Positions 22,574 through 34,726 are shown, counted from the stretch's first letter. The stretch: 64,000 nucleotides of DNA from Isoetes taiwanensis (GCA_021234155.1 JAJEKV010000003.1:21004386-21068385), one strand, 5' to 3'. The notes: a model not told the origin generated them from the sequence alone. Numbers and translations: made by a program.

Positions 22574-24510
22574 TTAAGAGATCAGAGCATGGCCAATCAC
22601 GGTGGTGGGAAGTTGTGCAATAAATCTCGGCCTTCGAATGCAATCAGACGATCTCAACTATCTAAATTAGGGTTTGATTCAAGACATATGCTAAAACTTT
22701 ATAATATAAGATTTATTTGGCTATGACACAAATAGGCTATGGGTATGTGGATATGCATGTTAGCACAGACCATGCCAGTTTTAGAATTTAATGGAGACTT
22801 GTTCGAAAATATCTTTAACTCTACAGTAGCAACAAGTTTAATAGAGCATCAAAGTAGTGGGCAAAAGAGTATCGGTCAGTTAAGTATCATATCAGGTAAC
22901 AGGTATCATATTAGGTAACAGAGTTGAAGAACTGCAAGGACATGCTTTTGTTTCTGACAATGATATAAATGTCCAAATTATTATGATATATATGCCAGAT
23001 CTATTTGTCCACCTTTTCTTCATCCTTTTCACGCACATGAGCGAGAGACAACTCCATGAGGACAGCACAACTTCTTCGAGAAGATTTGTGCATATAGCAA
23101 TCTTACATTCTGTTAATTATATATAGGTCCAATTGGCACTCATGGCAAAGGCTTTGGGTCATGCAGATTAAATTTGGCGAAAGCCCGTGGAGGAAGAGTC
23201 TGGAGTCCATATGGATATGATCACATGAGGATTCTGCCAGACCTTAGTTCCTACATGCCTGCATAAAATTGTCAGATTATTCCATACCTTATTCAGCAAT
23301 GATCCACAATGGTTCACAAATCCTCACCCTTTTCCTCTTTTCGTGCCACTTTCTCCTTCCTCTCTCATTTCCCTCTCCCTTTTCCTCATGCCCTTTTCCC
23401 TTTTTCGCCTCCTTTTGCCTTTTTCCTTTCCTTTCTATTTTTCCATGCCCTTTTTTCCTTCTCTCCATCATTCTTATCTTCCCCTTTTTCCCTTCCGTCA
23501 CCCTTTCCGTCTTCACCTTTTTCCCGTTGCCCTATTTTTCTTCCTTTTCCTCCCTTCCCCTTTTCTTTTCCCTTATTCTATCCTCACCCTTTCCCCCTTT
23601 TCCTTTTCATAGTGTCTTTTTTTCCTTCCTTTTTCTCCCTTTCTTTTTCTTTCCCTTTTTCGTGCTCTTTTCCCTTTCCTTTTCCCTTCTCCGTCTTTCC
23701 CTTTTATCCGTGCCTTTTTGCCTCTCACTTTGCCCTTTTCTATGTCATTTTCCCTTTCCTCTTAAGAGATCAGAGCATGGCCAATCACGGTGGTGGGAAG
23801 TTGTGCAATAAATCTCGGCCTTCGAATGCAATCAGACGATCTCAACTATCTAAATTAGGGTTTGATTCAAGACATATGCTAAAACTTTATAATATAAGAT
23901 TTATTTGGCTATGACACAAATAGGCTATGGGTATGTGGATATGCATGTTAGCACAGACCATGCCAGTTTTAGAATTTAATGGAGACTTGTTCGAAAATAT
24001 CTTTAACTCTACAGTAGCAGCAAGTTTAACAGAGCATCAAAGTAGTGGGCAACAGAGTATCGGTCAGTTGAGTATCATATCAGGTAACAGGTATCATATT
24101 AGGTAACAGAGTTGAAGAACTGCAAGGACATGCTTTTGTTTCTGACAATGATATAAATGTCCAAATTATTATGATATATATGCCAGATCTATTTGTCCAC
24201 CTTTTCTTCATCCTTTCCTGCACATGAACAGAGACAACTCCATGAGGACAGCACAACTTCTTCGAGAAGATTTGTGCATATAGCAATCTTACCTTCTGTT
24301 AATTATATATAGGTCCAATTGGCACTCATGGCAAAGGCTTTGGGTCATGCAGATTAAATTTGGCGAAAGCCCGTGGAGGAAGAGTCTAGAGTCCATATGG
24401 ATATGATCACATGAGGATTCTGCCAGACCTTAGTTCCTACATGCCTGCATAAAATTGTCAGATTATTCCATACCTTATTCAGCAATGATCCACAATGGTT
24501 CACAAATCCT
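22131..24510 (+). repeat. 1.19-kb tandem duplication
   Basis: The unit 22131-23322 is repeated at 23323-24510, offset 1192, with only scattered differences (for example the CT tract near 22215 versus 23400, AACAAGTTTAATAG versus AGCAAGTTTAACAG). The junction joins CAAATCCTC to ACCCTTTTCC; TCCTC is present at both original ends, so short homology may have guided it. It contains CT-tract copies 2 and 3 and no gene. Confidence 0.9.
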
Positions 24511-24779
24511 CTGATATCTACATATGCAATAGCTTTCTAAAGCCCTCACAACTCCTACTTTATGTGCTACAGTCATTTACAAAGAGAAATTAACTTCTTT
24601 GCAAACATGGGGAGACGTATATTGTTATTGAGCACAGATGTACCTTATCGGCCATGTCATATGGTGGCATGGCAATGCACCTGACAATTATCTCTATTAG
24701 TATGTCCATTAGATAGAGTCTGATCTGACATAACATGCTAGGAATGAGAAACTTGTTCTTACAATTTTCCTGTTATGAA

Positions 24780-25740
24780 CATATTCGCATCGATCCGAGA
24801 CATCGGATCGCCATTCTAGAATGGGACGAGCATGCATGTCATGCATGCATGCGGGAGGCGCATGCCCGTTTTGGGTTGGGAGTTCGCTATTTCAGGCGCG
24901 TTTCTGCATCCACGTCTCATCGGCGCTTCCTCTTCTCTCAGCAGTACCTTATTCTCTTTGAATTGTTTCCAGGCAGGGGAGGGGCTTCTTCCTGCCTGGT
25001 TTGGCCAATTTGGCGTTTCTTTCCTGTTGTCCTTTTCGGCCTTTAGCCTTCATCCTGTGACCTTCGTCCTCGATCCTAGTTTGTTAAGGAAGTCCTTTGG
25101 TATTCGGGCGGTTTGTTGGTTTCATGCGAGTCCCATTCTAGAATCCCATCGATCCGAGCCATCGGATCGCCATTCTAGAATGGGACGTGGCCTTTTCCTT
25201 TGTGCAAAGCAGAAAGTTGAGAGTAAAGGGGGAGCTCCTAGCGGTACTGCAATGTGTATTGTGCAAGCATCTTAAGGTGGGGGCACTGAAGTCTTACACC
25301 AGGGGACTTGTGTCTAATCTGAATTGTTTGCCACAAGTAGTGTTAGATGGGTTGTCAGTCTCTTGGGGATTCTGGGAGGGCCTTTGCGACTTGCCACTCA
25401 CCGTTAGACTCCACTTACAAAATCCCCTCCCATCGTGACCAAATTCTCCTCCCGTCCTGATCTGAAGGTCTTACCATTATGCAATATGCCCACCTGCTAC
25501 ATACCAAAATCTCGCCACAATCTCCAAAATCCCACCCAATCTCCGCGTGCTCTTCAATTTACCCTCCTACAATTCAATTCAATGATTTGTCAAAGTACCC
25601 AATTCCAAAATGCTCTTTACCAGATAAATCTTTAAATCTGGAGGCCTTGGTTTGGTTTGTTTGATTATTCAGTGGACTTCATTCTTAGTTTTAAGCATAT
25701 AAATCATGATCATGTTCCCTCCTTTGCTATCTCTAATCTC
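24780..25740. repeat. Dispersed repeat with palindromic start; no gene
   Basis: Near 24790 and 25148 the string CATCGGATCGCCATTCTAGA occurs, preceded by CGATCCGAG and containing palindromes CCATTCTAGAATGG and CGATCCGA/TCGGATCG. Related sequence in opposite orientation is at 36560-36680 and 37060-37190, so this is a repeat family. It may be the 5' region of the LINE that follows, which is inference. Confidence 0.5.
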
Positions 25741-26970
25741 TAGAGTAGGGTGCCCGCCAATAAAATGGGGCCCCATTTTTTTGGCCGCTCGTTGTCGTGG
25801 ATATGGGCCAGGTTGCCCATTTTAAGGGCCACTGCATGCCCTGTTCTGGTCCAAATCGAGCACCGGATGTGCGTTTGCAGAGATCATATGGCACTTCTTT
25901 ATGCCAAAGATAATGATGCACATGCCCTAAATTGGAGCTACGATTTTCAGTTCTTTTGTGCTTTTGTGCCTCTCTTCTTGACGCGAACTTTTGGAATCCA
26001 GACGATAGTCTCATATCCCATTCTCCTGCAGGAGACAGGCTTTATGCCATTGGAGCGTGCTGCAATGCAATGCCACATCCTTTACTTCCAGAAGATGATT
26101 CCTATGGGTGACACACGAGTCCCTAATCTTGCATATGCCTTGGCCATGGAACCACAACGTCTTCAAGTTTGTTGGAAGGCAAAGCGAGACCGTTGGTTCA
26201 CAAAGCGGAGTCCGCGGTACCGCACGCATGCCCATTAATCGGCCACGGATGCCGACCTCGATCGTTTGATGCAATATCTTGATACATGCTTCCTTGGTGA
26301 GCTATGGGATGCTTCCACACTAGCACTCGTTAAGACGACGCATTATAAAGCTAACATCAACCCTTCACTTGCTCGTGGACCACAACGCTACTTGCCTGAA
26401 TGCGCCCATCAAGCATCGGCAGAACCATCAAGCATGACAATGGCCTTTATCTGTACTGGTTCCCATCACCTCCACCTTGAAACAGGTTGGACATGAGAGC
26501 TACGGGAGGTTCGGACGTGTTCTTGCTGTCAGTTGGGCCTCCTTGAGGATGAACATCACGCCTTTCAGGTCTGCCCTGCATTTGCACCTATCCGGGCCAA
26601 TTATGCTACTGTTCTGCTTATCACCCAACCGCTGCACGTGCTTCTTAACACTCCTACCGTCCTCGCCTTGGCGTGTTACATTGCAGAGGTTCTTCATCGG
26701 CGTGTTCAGTTGATGACCACTTGATGGTTCTTTGGCGGCGCCGCATGCGTATTTGTACATACTTCTAGTCGGCTTATTACATGTCGGTGTTTTTCCCCGA
26801 ATTTTTTTGAGCGGGGTTTTTCATCCCGCGACCGCGATGTCGCTTTGCTTAAACCCGGCCTCAGTTCGGATTGCAAGGTACAACTCGTTGACTCTCTTTT
26901 GTATTGGGTCTTTTAGGCCTTTTTGGTCTCCACGGACGCTAAACTTTCTATTCTATTCTATTCTATTCTT
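25740..26970 (+). mobile_element. LINE fragment, C-terminal half and 3' end
   Basis: Broken frames carry the region after RT: FLTRTFGIQTIVSYPILLQE, TGFMPLERAAMQCHILYFQK, MGDTRVPNLAYA, and near 26530 LLEDEHHAFQVCPAF with a Cys/His knuckle context, then HVLLNTPTVLALACY. The 3' UTR has a GGGG/CCCC hairpin (26795-26835) and the shared end TGGTCTCCACGGA followed by CTATTCTATTCTATTC (26945-26968). The same protein region lies on the minus strand at 57293-56460. Confidence 0.75.
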
Positions 26971-26999
26971 GCATAGCGGAAATGTTGTGCCAAATCTAT

Positions 27000-28490
27000 C
27001 TTTTTGTTATCAACAAAGGTATACGTTTTATTGCATCTGGCTCTCCAATAGCTTAGCAGTTTTGACCTACAACTATCCTCCAAAATAATCTCTTTCCCTA
27101 CAACTATCCTCCAAATTAATCTCTTTCCTAATGCATCTGGCTCTCAAATATACCGTATTACCACAGGCCATCAGCTTCTAGATAATATCATTGAGTTGTC
27201 AGATTGATGCTTTCAATGCTTCCAGGCAAATACATAGCAACCTGATTAATGATACTATAAACCAAGTGTTTTATCATCTCGCTTTACATTCCCATGCATA
27301 GTCAGAAAAGAAGACTCTTTCTCTCCTTTGATGAATCAGGAAACAAAGTAAGGACATCTCATTCTCACATCTGACATAGCAAAGAGAGCTTATTATATTT
27401 TCTGTTCAGAAATACCGCCTCTAATATCTCTTTATTGCAAAACGGTTCATGATTAAATGAAACTTAGTGCGTCAATACACAACAATCCCATCATCACAGA
27501 TCAACAACTTACACAACGGCAACACATTGACAATACCCAATCACATTTCGAACTGTACAAACTCTCCATCATGAGCTCAGTAAAACACAATATAATTAAA
27601 GACACCAAACCCATCACATCCAACCCCTACGAATCTGCACCTCAGCAACCTGCCGTGCCTCAAGAATCTGTAACAAAGGATGAAGCCTTATCAATTGTGC
27701 AAACAATTTACTAGCAGACATACAAATATCATCCGCAACACCTTTCAACTGTCTAAGGCCTGACAAATTAGACTTCCTCGCAACAGCACGTATATGCAAC
27801 ATAGCTTCCATCGCCTTCCTATGTCTTGCTCGCCGCCATCCTTTCAAATCCCTGACTCTCTGCATCCATCCTTTCACAGAACCTCCCACCTCTACCCCTT
27901 TCTCAAGCTCAGTATCCACCTCCATATCTCCTTCCATATTCTTGAGCTACCACACTTTCTTCTTAAGAACATCACACAGCAAATAATATGGCTATTCTCC
28001 ATGCCGAAATCCTCGCTCCAATACAACTATACAAACAATAGAACCACGCATGTCCACTTTCATATGCAGTTCCCGACACCAGTGCTCTATTTTCGCAAAT
28101 ACTATATCATGTCAATTCCCTTATTCACACATAACATCCAACACATGACCTTGAAATTTCCACACTCTTACTACTATCCTTTTGGTCACTTTATAAACCT
28201 TACACATCCCACATCTCATCACATACACACCACAACAACTCTAAACTCCAACTAAATATTCCATAACGGTATCCACATAGCAGACCGACATTTCCAAACC
28301 AAAGACTTAAAAAAAAAAAGGATGCCGAAACCAAAACAACAAACTCTATATCTGTATACTACTATATCAACTACTCATACATACTACTTTCAAATTCACA
28401 ATACATGGACATGAGTTCCTCATACATTATCCAATACATATTCAACAACGTAGATGTATCTACAGAGATGGATGAGCATGCATTCCTCCA
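27000..28490. other. Unannotated spacer
   Basis: C- and A-rich sequence with short ORFs only. A 107-codon minus-strand ORF (27937-27614; RVRDLKGWRRARHRKAMEAM) has amphipathic basic helices but no family I recognise. It may be part of the Helitron-like element ending at 28560. Confidence 0.35.
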
Positions 28491-28494
28491 ACCT

Positions 28495-28561
28495 CGGCCG
28501 AAGGCCGAGGCTGAGCCGATGAATGAATGAAAGAAAAAAGGTGGGCGGCCCCTTTTCTAAT
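28495..28561 (+). mobile_element. Helitron-like 3' terminus with empty site (CTAA|T)
   Basis: A hairpin CCTCGGCCGAAGGCCGAGG, then a lead-in shared with 13300-13378, and CCCCTTTTCTAA ending at 28560. The sequence after it, TCTCAAAATATGGAGATATG, matches 31259 onward, where it is preceded by ACACACTA instead. So the homologous site without the element reads CTA|TCT, an insertion between A and T as Helitrons do. Confidence 0.55.
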
Positions 28562-29280
28562 CTCAAAATATGGAGATATGATTATTTTTTATAGTTGAAG
28601 GCACTATAGTAGGGCATAGCAAGGCATCTCCAAGGTATAGGCGGAGGCACAATAGTAGGGTAAGGTATCTGCACTTTATTACAGTTACACAAAACAGAAC
28701 GTTTCTGAGCACAGACATTTCCGACATGCAATATTTTTTAATATATCAATGAAAACAACATTTGTCATTGGAATGCAAAACACATTTTAGATAAACACCT
28801 AGAAAGGTAAAAAAGACATTTTTCTCCATCCTCCTGAAGAGGCCCCAAATAAAAGTTTTGTGGTGCAAAAGAACTTGCATCTACATACCAGTTCTTCTTT
28901 GGTACCAGCCAATGAAAATTTCCTGTACATGAATTGCAAATTTTAAATTCAAGAATATATATTAAAGTCTGATAATGAAAGCAGTTAGCACTCTGCCATG
29001 TTATGCATCCATTGAGCCTTTTCAATTCCTTGTACGATGTTTTTCCAACAGATTGTGGTATAAAAACTTCCTTTCACCAAGAACTTGTATCAACATAGTA
29101 GCCCCATATCCAGTTTTTCTTTGGCCCTTGGTCTAAAATAAAAATGCAACCATTTATAGTGGGCCTGCCATTACATGAACCTAAATTAAGATGCACTGGC
29201 TCACTGATACTCCACTTCTGGCAAGTAAAAAGGAGATGCATGGTAGTAAAAGGGCAACATAATAAACTTCTTGTTAAAAA
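28562..29280. repeat. Direct repeat of 31259-32110 (kelch-like exon, copy 3)
   Basis: Starts TCTCAAAAT, runs through AGTTGAAGGCAC and the kelch-like exon (minus strand: KKNWIWGYYVDTSSW), and stops abruptly near 29275 where PPR sequence begins. Confidence 0.7.
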
Positions 29281-29289
29281 CTTCTTGTG

Positions 29290-30965
29290 CTTCCTTAAAT
29301 GAATGACATTTAGCATACATGTCAACGAATCTCGTGCTTCCTTAAATGAACGACATTTAGCATATATGTCAACCAACGAATTGCCAACAGTAAGATCGCT
29401 TTCAATCTCCTTTTCTGCAATAGCTTTGTGTACTTTCCGTCCTCTATCAATATATTTTAAGCTGCCACAAGCTTTCAATCTAATAGCAGCATCTGGGATT
29501 GTGTCTTCGAGCTGCAGTTCCCAAAGCATTTTAAAACTTCTTGATCTAAACTGTGTTCAGAATAGCCTGCAATCAATGCTGTCCAAGATGCAGCATCCTG
29601 AACTGGCAGCCTGTCAAAGACTTCCTGTGCCTCAGTGAGTGAGCCACATCTAGCATACATGGTAACCAATGCCGTGCGAAGAAAAGAATCTGCTTCAGGA
29701 AGCTTTTGAAAAATGATTTGTGTGTATCCTTTGCCCCTTTACTATCAAGCCTAAACTGCCACAGCACTTCAAGAAATAAACAAAGGTGATAGGATTTGGA
29801 ACCACTCTATCCAGTAGCATCTTTTCAAAGCATTTCAGCGCATCATGGAAAGCTCATTTTCCATATATCCTGAAATTAAAGCAGTCCAACCCACAACATC
29901 TCGAACTTGTAGCCTGCTAAAGACATCCCGTGCCTCACCAAGGGAGCCACATTGCATACATGTCAATCAAACAATTCCCCAGAAAATGATCCTTTAAAAG
30001 TCCTCTTCGTGCAATTTCATTATGGATTTCACGACCCTTATCAAGCATCCTCATGCTACCACAAGCTTTTAAAATGCAAACAAAAGTCACATCATCCGGG
30101 GTTAGTCCCTCCAGTTACATCTTTCCGAAACATTGATCCATGTTTGGTGTACCCTGAAATTATCGTAATCCAAGACACAGTCTGCCGTGATGAAAGCTTG
30201 TCAAATGTTTCCATAGCCTCAGCTAGTAAACCACACTTGGCATACATATGAACTAAGGTTGTATTAACAAAATGCATCCCTTTCAAGTCCCTTTTCTTGG
30301 ATCATAATATGTACTTGCCTGCCTCCTTCCAGATCTTTTGCTTTAGCACAAGCTCTCAACGAAGCTATAGGGTGTGATTGCTAGCATCCACAATGTCTTC
30401 TTGCATCTTATGGTAGACTCTAAGAGCATATCCTGATTGTCCACAATCAATATATCCAGAAATCATCGCGGTCCACGAATGCTCAGTACGATGAGCCAAG
30501 GAGTTGAAAGCTTGCTGCGCATCAGACACGCTCCCACTCTCCACAAAAGCAGGCACAATGTGATTGCCAGCACATCTGGGACCTTCCAAAAACTATTGCA
30601 AATTTTGCCATGCGGGGCGACTAAAATATTTGTAGGTTCCTTTGTTTCTGCACTTTTGCAAAGCGGAAACAATGTTGAAAAGCAAAAGGCTGCTTTCGGT
30701 CATGCTAGATTGTTTAGGGCAATAACTTCCTTTACCCCCATATTTTATTTTCCTCGGATTAATCGTGTTTCCAATCTTTGGCTCCACGGACAAAGGCCAA
30801 ACTCGCATGATTTCAGCAAAGTGACCTATTGAATGCCTTAAAAGATCAAGGTAAGAATAAAGTCACATTCTAAATTTCCTAGTCCTTGTTTTTTGACCAC
30901 ATAGGTTATACGGATAAACGATTTACCTCCATATTTGTTGATCCTTTTCAAAATTCTCACAGCAT
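29290..30965 (-). pseudogene. PLS-type PPR pseudogene, copy B
   Basis: Inverted counterpart of 5170-6600, with additional 3' repeats. Minus-strand pieces in order: HIVPAFVESGSVSDAQQAFN, SWTAMISGYIDCGQSGYALR, FVNTTLVHMYAKCGLLAEAM, VTMYARCGSLTEAQEVFDRL, SWTALIAGYSEHSL, LKACGSLKYIDRGRKVHKAI, LTVGNSLVDIYAKCRSFKEA. Frames change several times. A 46-bp tandem repeat lies at 29288-29374. The array then fuses to the kelch-like repeat near 29275, so the natural C-terminus is lost. Confidence 0.85.
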
Positions 30966-31258
30966 CGAGTCATGGGTAAGCGAGATAAAGCTTGCATCTT
31001 TCAAAAAAGCCGAAAACTTGATTCGCATTCAGAGCCAATTCTCAAGCTGCTTGGATAACCTTTCTTCTACCATGGCATTTAAGCGAGTCGATAGGTCTCT
31101 CATCACCATACTTTGGAAATACTCGGGTTTCAAAGCTACTAACGTTAGCGGCATATTCAAAAGTCACTTACAAATTACAAATAAGTTGGAATATAAATGA
31201 TCAACCGGAGTCCTTGACTTGAACATACTTGTGTCAAAGGTGTCAAATTACACACTAT
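30966..31258. other. Spacer with the empty Helitron site
   Basis: No gene recognised. It ends with the ACACACTA|TCTCAAAAT junction that is the unoccupied counterpart of 28560. Confidence 0.5.
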
Positions 31259-32512
31259 CTCAAAATTTGAAGATATCATTACTTTTATAGTTGAAGGCAC
31301 GGGCAAGGCAAGGCATGCTCCGAGGTATAGTAAGGCACAATAGTAGGGTAAGGTATATGCACTTTATTACGGTTGCACAAAGCTAAACGCGTTTCGAAAG
31401 CACGGATACTTCCGCCATGCATATTTTAAATTATATAAATGAAAAGCATTGGAATGCAAAACGCATCTTTAATAATCACCTAGAAAGGTAAAAAGACATT
31501 TTAATATATCTTCTTCATCCTTCCTCAAGAGGCCGCAAATAAATGTTACGTGGTGCACAAGAACTTGCATCTACACACCCGGCTATTCTTTGGTACCGGA
31601 CAAATGAAAACTTCCCCAAAGATAATTTGCAGATTCTAGAATTTAAGGTTATATATTAAAGTCTGATAATGAAAGGCAAGTTTCTGATTAGCACTCTGCC
31701 ATGTTATGCATCCCAATGAAAAGCACATTTTCCATTGGGCCTTTTCAATTCTGTTTAAGAAACGGAAAGGAGAAGTTTTTCATAGGCTATACTTTCCACG
31801 GTTATCTTGGACTACGGAATGAGAACGTATTTTTCTTTATCCTCCTCAAGATAAAACCAACAATATCTTACGTGGGTTCAAGAGCGGGACACCCCCGCCA
31901 AATAAAGCTCCTTCTCCGGACCCAATCTCATGTGCGATAATTTTCCAACAGATTACGGTATAAAACTTCCTTCTTTGACCAAGAACTTGTATCAACATGG
32001 TAGCGCCATATCCGGTTCTTCTTTGGCCCTTCGTCTAAAATAAAAATGTAACCATAGTGCATAATGAGCCTCCCGCTTCGTGGACCTAAATTAAGCCGCT
32101 TTGGCTCATCGATACTCCACTTTTCGGCGTGTGAGAGGTAGACTACAAGTCGAATTAAGGAAAAAGGATGCATGGCATTACAAAGGGCAACATAATAATT
32201 TCTATCCGGAAAATACATGAACCGCACTTCTATGACGGAGCTAAAGACATTGGGAGGACTCAAGGTATCAACAATTCCTTTACCCATCACAACCAATTTT
32301 TTCCGTTTGTGCTCAGAAGCGCATCTTACATCTTCAAATGAATCATCGACGCCGGACAATACACGTATCCTCTTTCTCTTACGCAATTTGAAACTAACTT
32401 GACTCATAAAACGGATGATACTTTCACGAGAGTCGGCTTTGCCAAAAAAGATTTGGAAGAAATGTAACGATACCGATTGCTTGGGCGTAGTGAAAAAACC
32501 GCCGGATCGCAT
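31259..32512 (-). CDS. Kelch-like conserved hypothetical, best-preserved copy
   Basis: The minus-strand ORF 32512-31928 has 194 uninterrupted codons: a basic start (FKLRKRKRIRVLSG), DVRCASEHKRKKLVVMGKG, FMYFPDRNYYVALCNAMHPF, then GYIFILDEGPKKNRIWRYHV DTSSW in the style of one kelch blade. Shortened copies are at 1996-2356 and 28562-29280. Whether it is expressed is unknown. The family assignment is a pattern-level guess. An F-box/kelch protein exon duplicated by a transposon would fit. Confidence 0.4.
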
Positions 32513-32589
32513 AAATCCGGCACTGAAGCAGGACCTTCTCTATAAACCCGTCGGGGAGATTAGGGTTCGACATACTCACGACCGCTTCT

Positions 32590-33610
32590 GCCCCCTCCAA
32601 TGCTCATAATCTTTCTTTGCACTAAGGCCCTTTTTCCACAGCACTCTTATTTTATGGCTGTCACATTTTTATAGGACACCCTTTTAAGCTCCACGTAAGC
32701 TCCATGTCATACATAAGACACGTCCTAAAAAATTGATTTTCCATTACTGAAATATAAGACATGTACTATCGTTATAAGACATGTCTTATAATGTAGCTTT
32801 TCCATAGACCTGCTGCAATGACGATTTTCCAGAGAGCACACGCTGCAGCAATTGACTTGCCTCAAAAATCCGTAGAAGGTTTTCTGCTGCAGATCTTAAA
32901 CCCAAAAGCAAAATAGTATGGAATTCGATTTCCAGAAGACCCCACAGAAAGAACAAGTCTGTTGGGTGATTTTTTAAACAAGAACCTGGCAGCTTGAATG
33001 ACCTCCAGAACATGGCTTTAAAGCCCAGACCAAGAATCGAAGATGCTTCAGAGCAAGAATGGAAGCTGTTTCAGAGCAAGAACAAAGCTTACTGTTTGAA
33101 AAATCAACCCTAAACCAAGAATCGAAGCTGAATCAGACCCTAAACCAAGAATCAAAGCTGTTTCAGAGCAAGAATCGAGCAAGAATCAGAGCTTACTGTT
33201 TGAAAAATCGACCCTATAAACCAAGAATCGAAGCTGAATCAGACCCTAAACCAAGAATCCTCCATTAGACATCGAAAAATCAGAGTTCGAAAATCTCCAA
33301 CATCGGATCAAATGACGCTCAGAGTTCCAAGAAATTTCTTTTTTGCGACATCCTACTTCTGCGGTAAAAACAGACTCTGATTGGCTGGATTTTGGTGTCG
33401 TAAATTGTGGCGGGGGGTTTCCCCCGGAAGAAAATGGGACAGCAAAACTGTACGGCATACAGATAAGACATGTCATAAAAACGTCCGTGGAAAAGCCTTA
33501 GAGTCTTATTTGCTGAAGTGGCCCAATCACACTTTAAAAAATTTGGGACAACCTTGTCGTGGAAAAAGGGCCTAAAGGGATTTTGAGTGTTTGTCATCAA
33601 TTTCAATTTT
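32590..33610. repeat. Spacer with a ~95-110-bp minisatellite
   Basis: Between 33030 and 33262 the strings CAGAGCAAGAATCGA, CTTACTGTTTGAAAAATC and AAGCTGAATCAGACCCTAAA alternate about 2.3 times. The rest holds no recognised gene; ORFs of 60-95 codons there have no family features. Confidence 0.6.
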
Positions 33611-33615
33611 GCACC

Positions 33616-33782
33616 GTTAGATCAAATGGATGGCCAGATGGCCAGATGTGGTTTTTTTAAAGCGGTTGTGCGCAAAATCTCGCGCGTCCAATTTTTTTAG
33701 GGTTTTCATGTTCGTTGATTACACGGTTTGTTTGGGCGGCTTGCCTTAGATTTAAAATCAGTTGGATGAAACGGTGCGTGGG
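33616..33782 (+). repeat. Dispersed repeat, copy 2 (partner at 541-708)
   Basis: Same sequence as 541-708. Here it continues into CCTGCTTGTTAGATCC and the first exon of the hydroquinone reductase fragment, so it may originally be that gene's upstream region. Confidence 0.8.
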
Positions 33783-33840
33783 GCACCTGCTTGTTAGATC
33801 CTTATCTTGTGCCCTCAGGTCTGTGCGGTGTGCCGGATTC

Positions 33841-34726
33841 ATGGCTCTTGCTAAAACAGCTCTCGATGAATTGTCTGACACTGGAGAATTTAAACGTACC
33901 GAATCTTCCTTTCGTAACTTAATCTCTTCACAATATGGATCTAGGTTTCCTGCTGCACCAAACTGCTATCATCTCTATATGTCTTATGCCTACCCTTGGG
34001 CATCCCGTTGTTATGCTCTTTTGAAGCTCAAAGGCTTAGAACATGCAATCGGCATCAGTGTAAGCTTTTCCTTTTCGTCGCTTTTAATTTTGGTTCTCTT
34101 TTCTGTTTTGAAAATTTAGGATTCTCTTATTTTTGAGAAATTCGTAGACATGGTGATGGGAAAATTTGGTAACAGATGTTTGTTTAGGCAATGAAACCGA
34201 AATGGGAGAGAACAAAATAAGGTGAAAATCATTTTGGCTGGACATTTCCTTCCACAGAGGACGAAGAACCAGGAGCTTGTCCAGATTGACAAGCTCGAAT
34301 TACACTGGGAAGTTCACTATCCCGGTAATGGTTTTTTCATTTGAGTACAATCCAATTCATTTTAATTCAATTTATTTGCAATTTTCTATTTTGCTCATGC
34401 TTGTGTCGCTTCTATTAGTTTTTCTTCATGTTACTTCTAGCAATTTATTTTACAACATTCTGCGTAGTTTATAGTTTTGCACGTTTTGTGTTACTCAACA
34501 GATTCTTTGGGATAAAGAGACCAAGACAATTGTTAACACTGAAAGCGCAAAAATTGTGAGGATGTTCAATGTTGAATTCAACAGTCTGGCCAAGCATCCT
34601 GAAATTGATATTTATCCCCCTCATCTGAGGTCTATAATTGATGAAACCAATGAGTGGATGTACGGTTCAATCAACAATGGTGTTTATCGCTGTGGATTTG
34701 CCACAAAGCAGAAACCTTATGAGGAG
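33841..34726 (+). pseudogene. Glutathionyl-hydroquinone reductase (GST-like, ECM4/YqjG family) pseudogene, 3' truncated
   Basis: The family reduces glutathionyl-hydroquinones with a catalytic Cys in a CPWA(S/H)R motif. Exon 1 is 33841-34059 (73 codons, ATSSFRN-type start, donor AGT|GTAAGC). Exon 2 is about 34188-34324 (KPKWERTK, NHFGWTFPSTEDEEPGA, SSNYTGKFTIP; donor CCG|GTAATG). Exon 3 is 34502-34726, exactly 75 codons (ILWDKETKTIVNTESA... INNGVYRCGFATKQKPYEE, donor GAG|GTACG). Faults: the catalytic Cys is Tyr (residues 49-55 read YAYPWAS), a TAA at 34218-34220 in exon 2, about 45 nt missing there with a frame change, and no further exons after 34726, so the C-terminal helical domain is lost. 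Intron positions retained mean DNA-level duplication or capture. Confidence 0.85.

Noticed and set aside
20970-22726. ORFs of 484 and 490 codons on the plus strand
   Set aside because: Two overlapping frames of pure Phe/Pro/Ser/Leu from a polypyrimidine tract; open only because C/T sequence has no stop codons.
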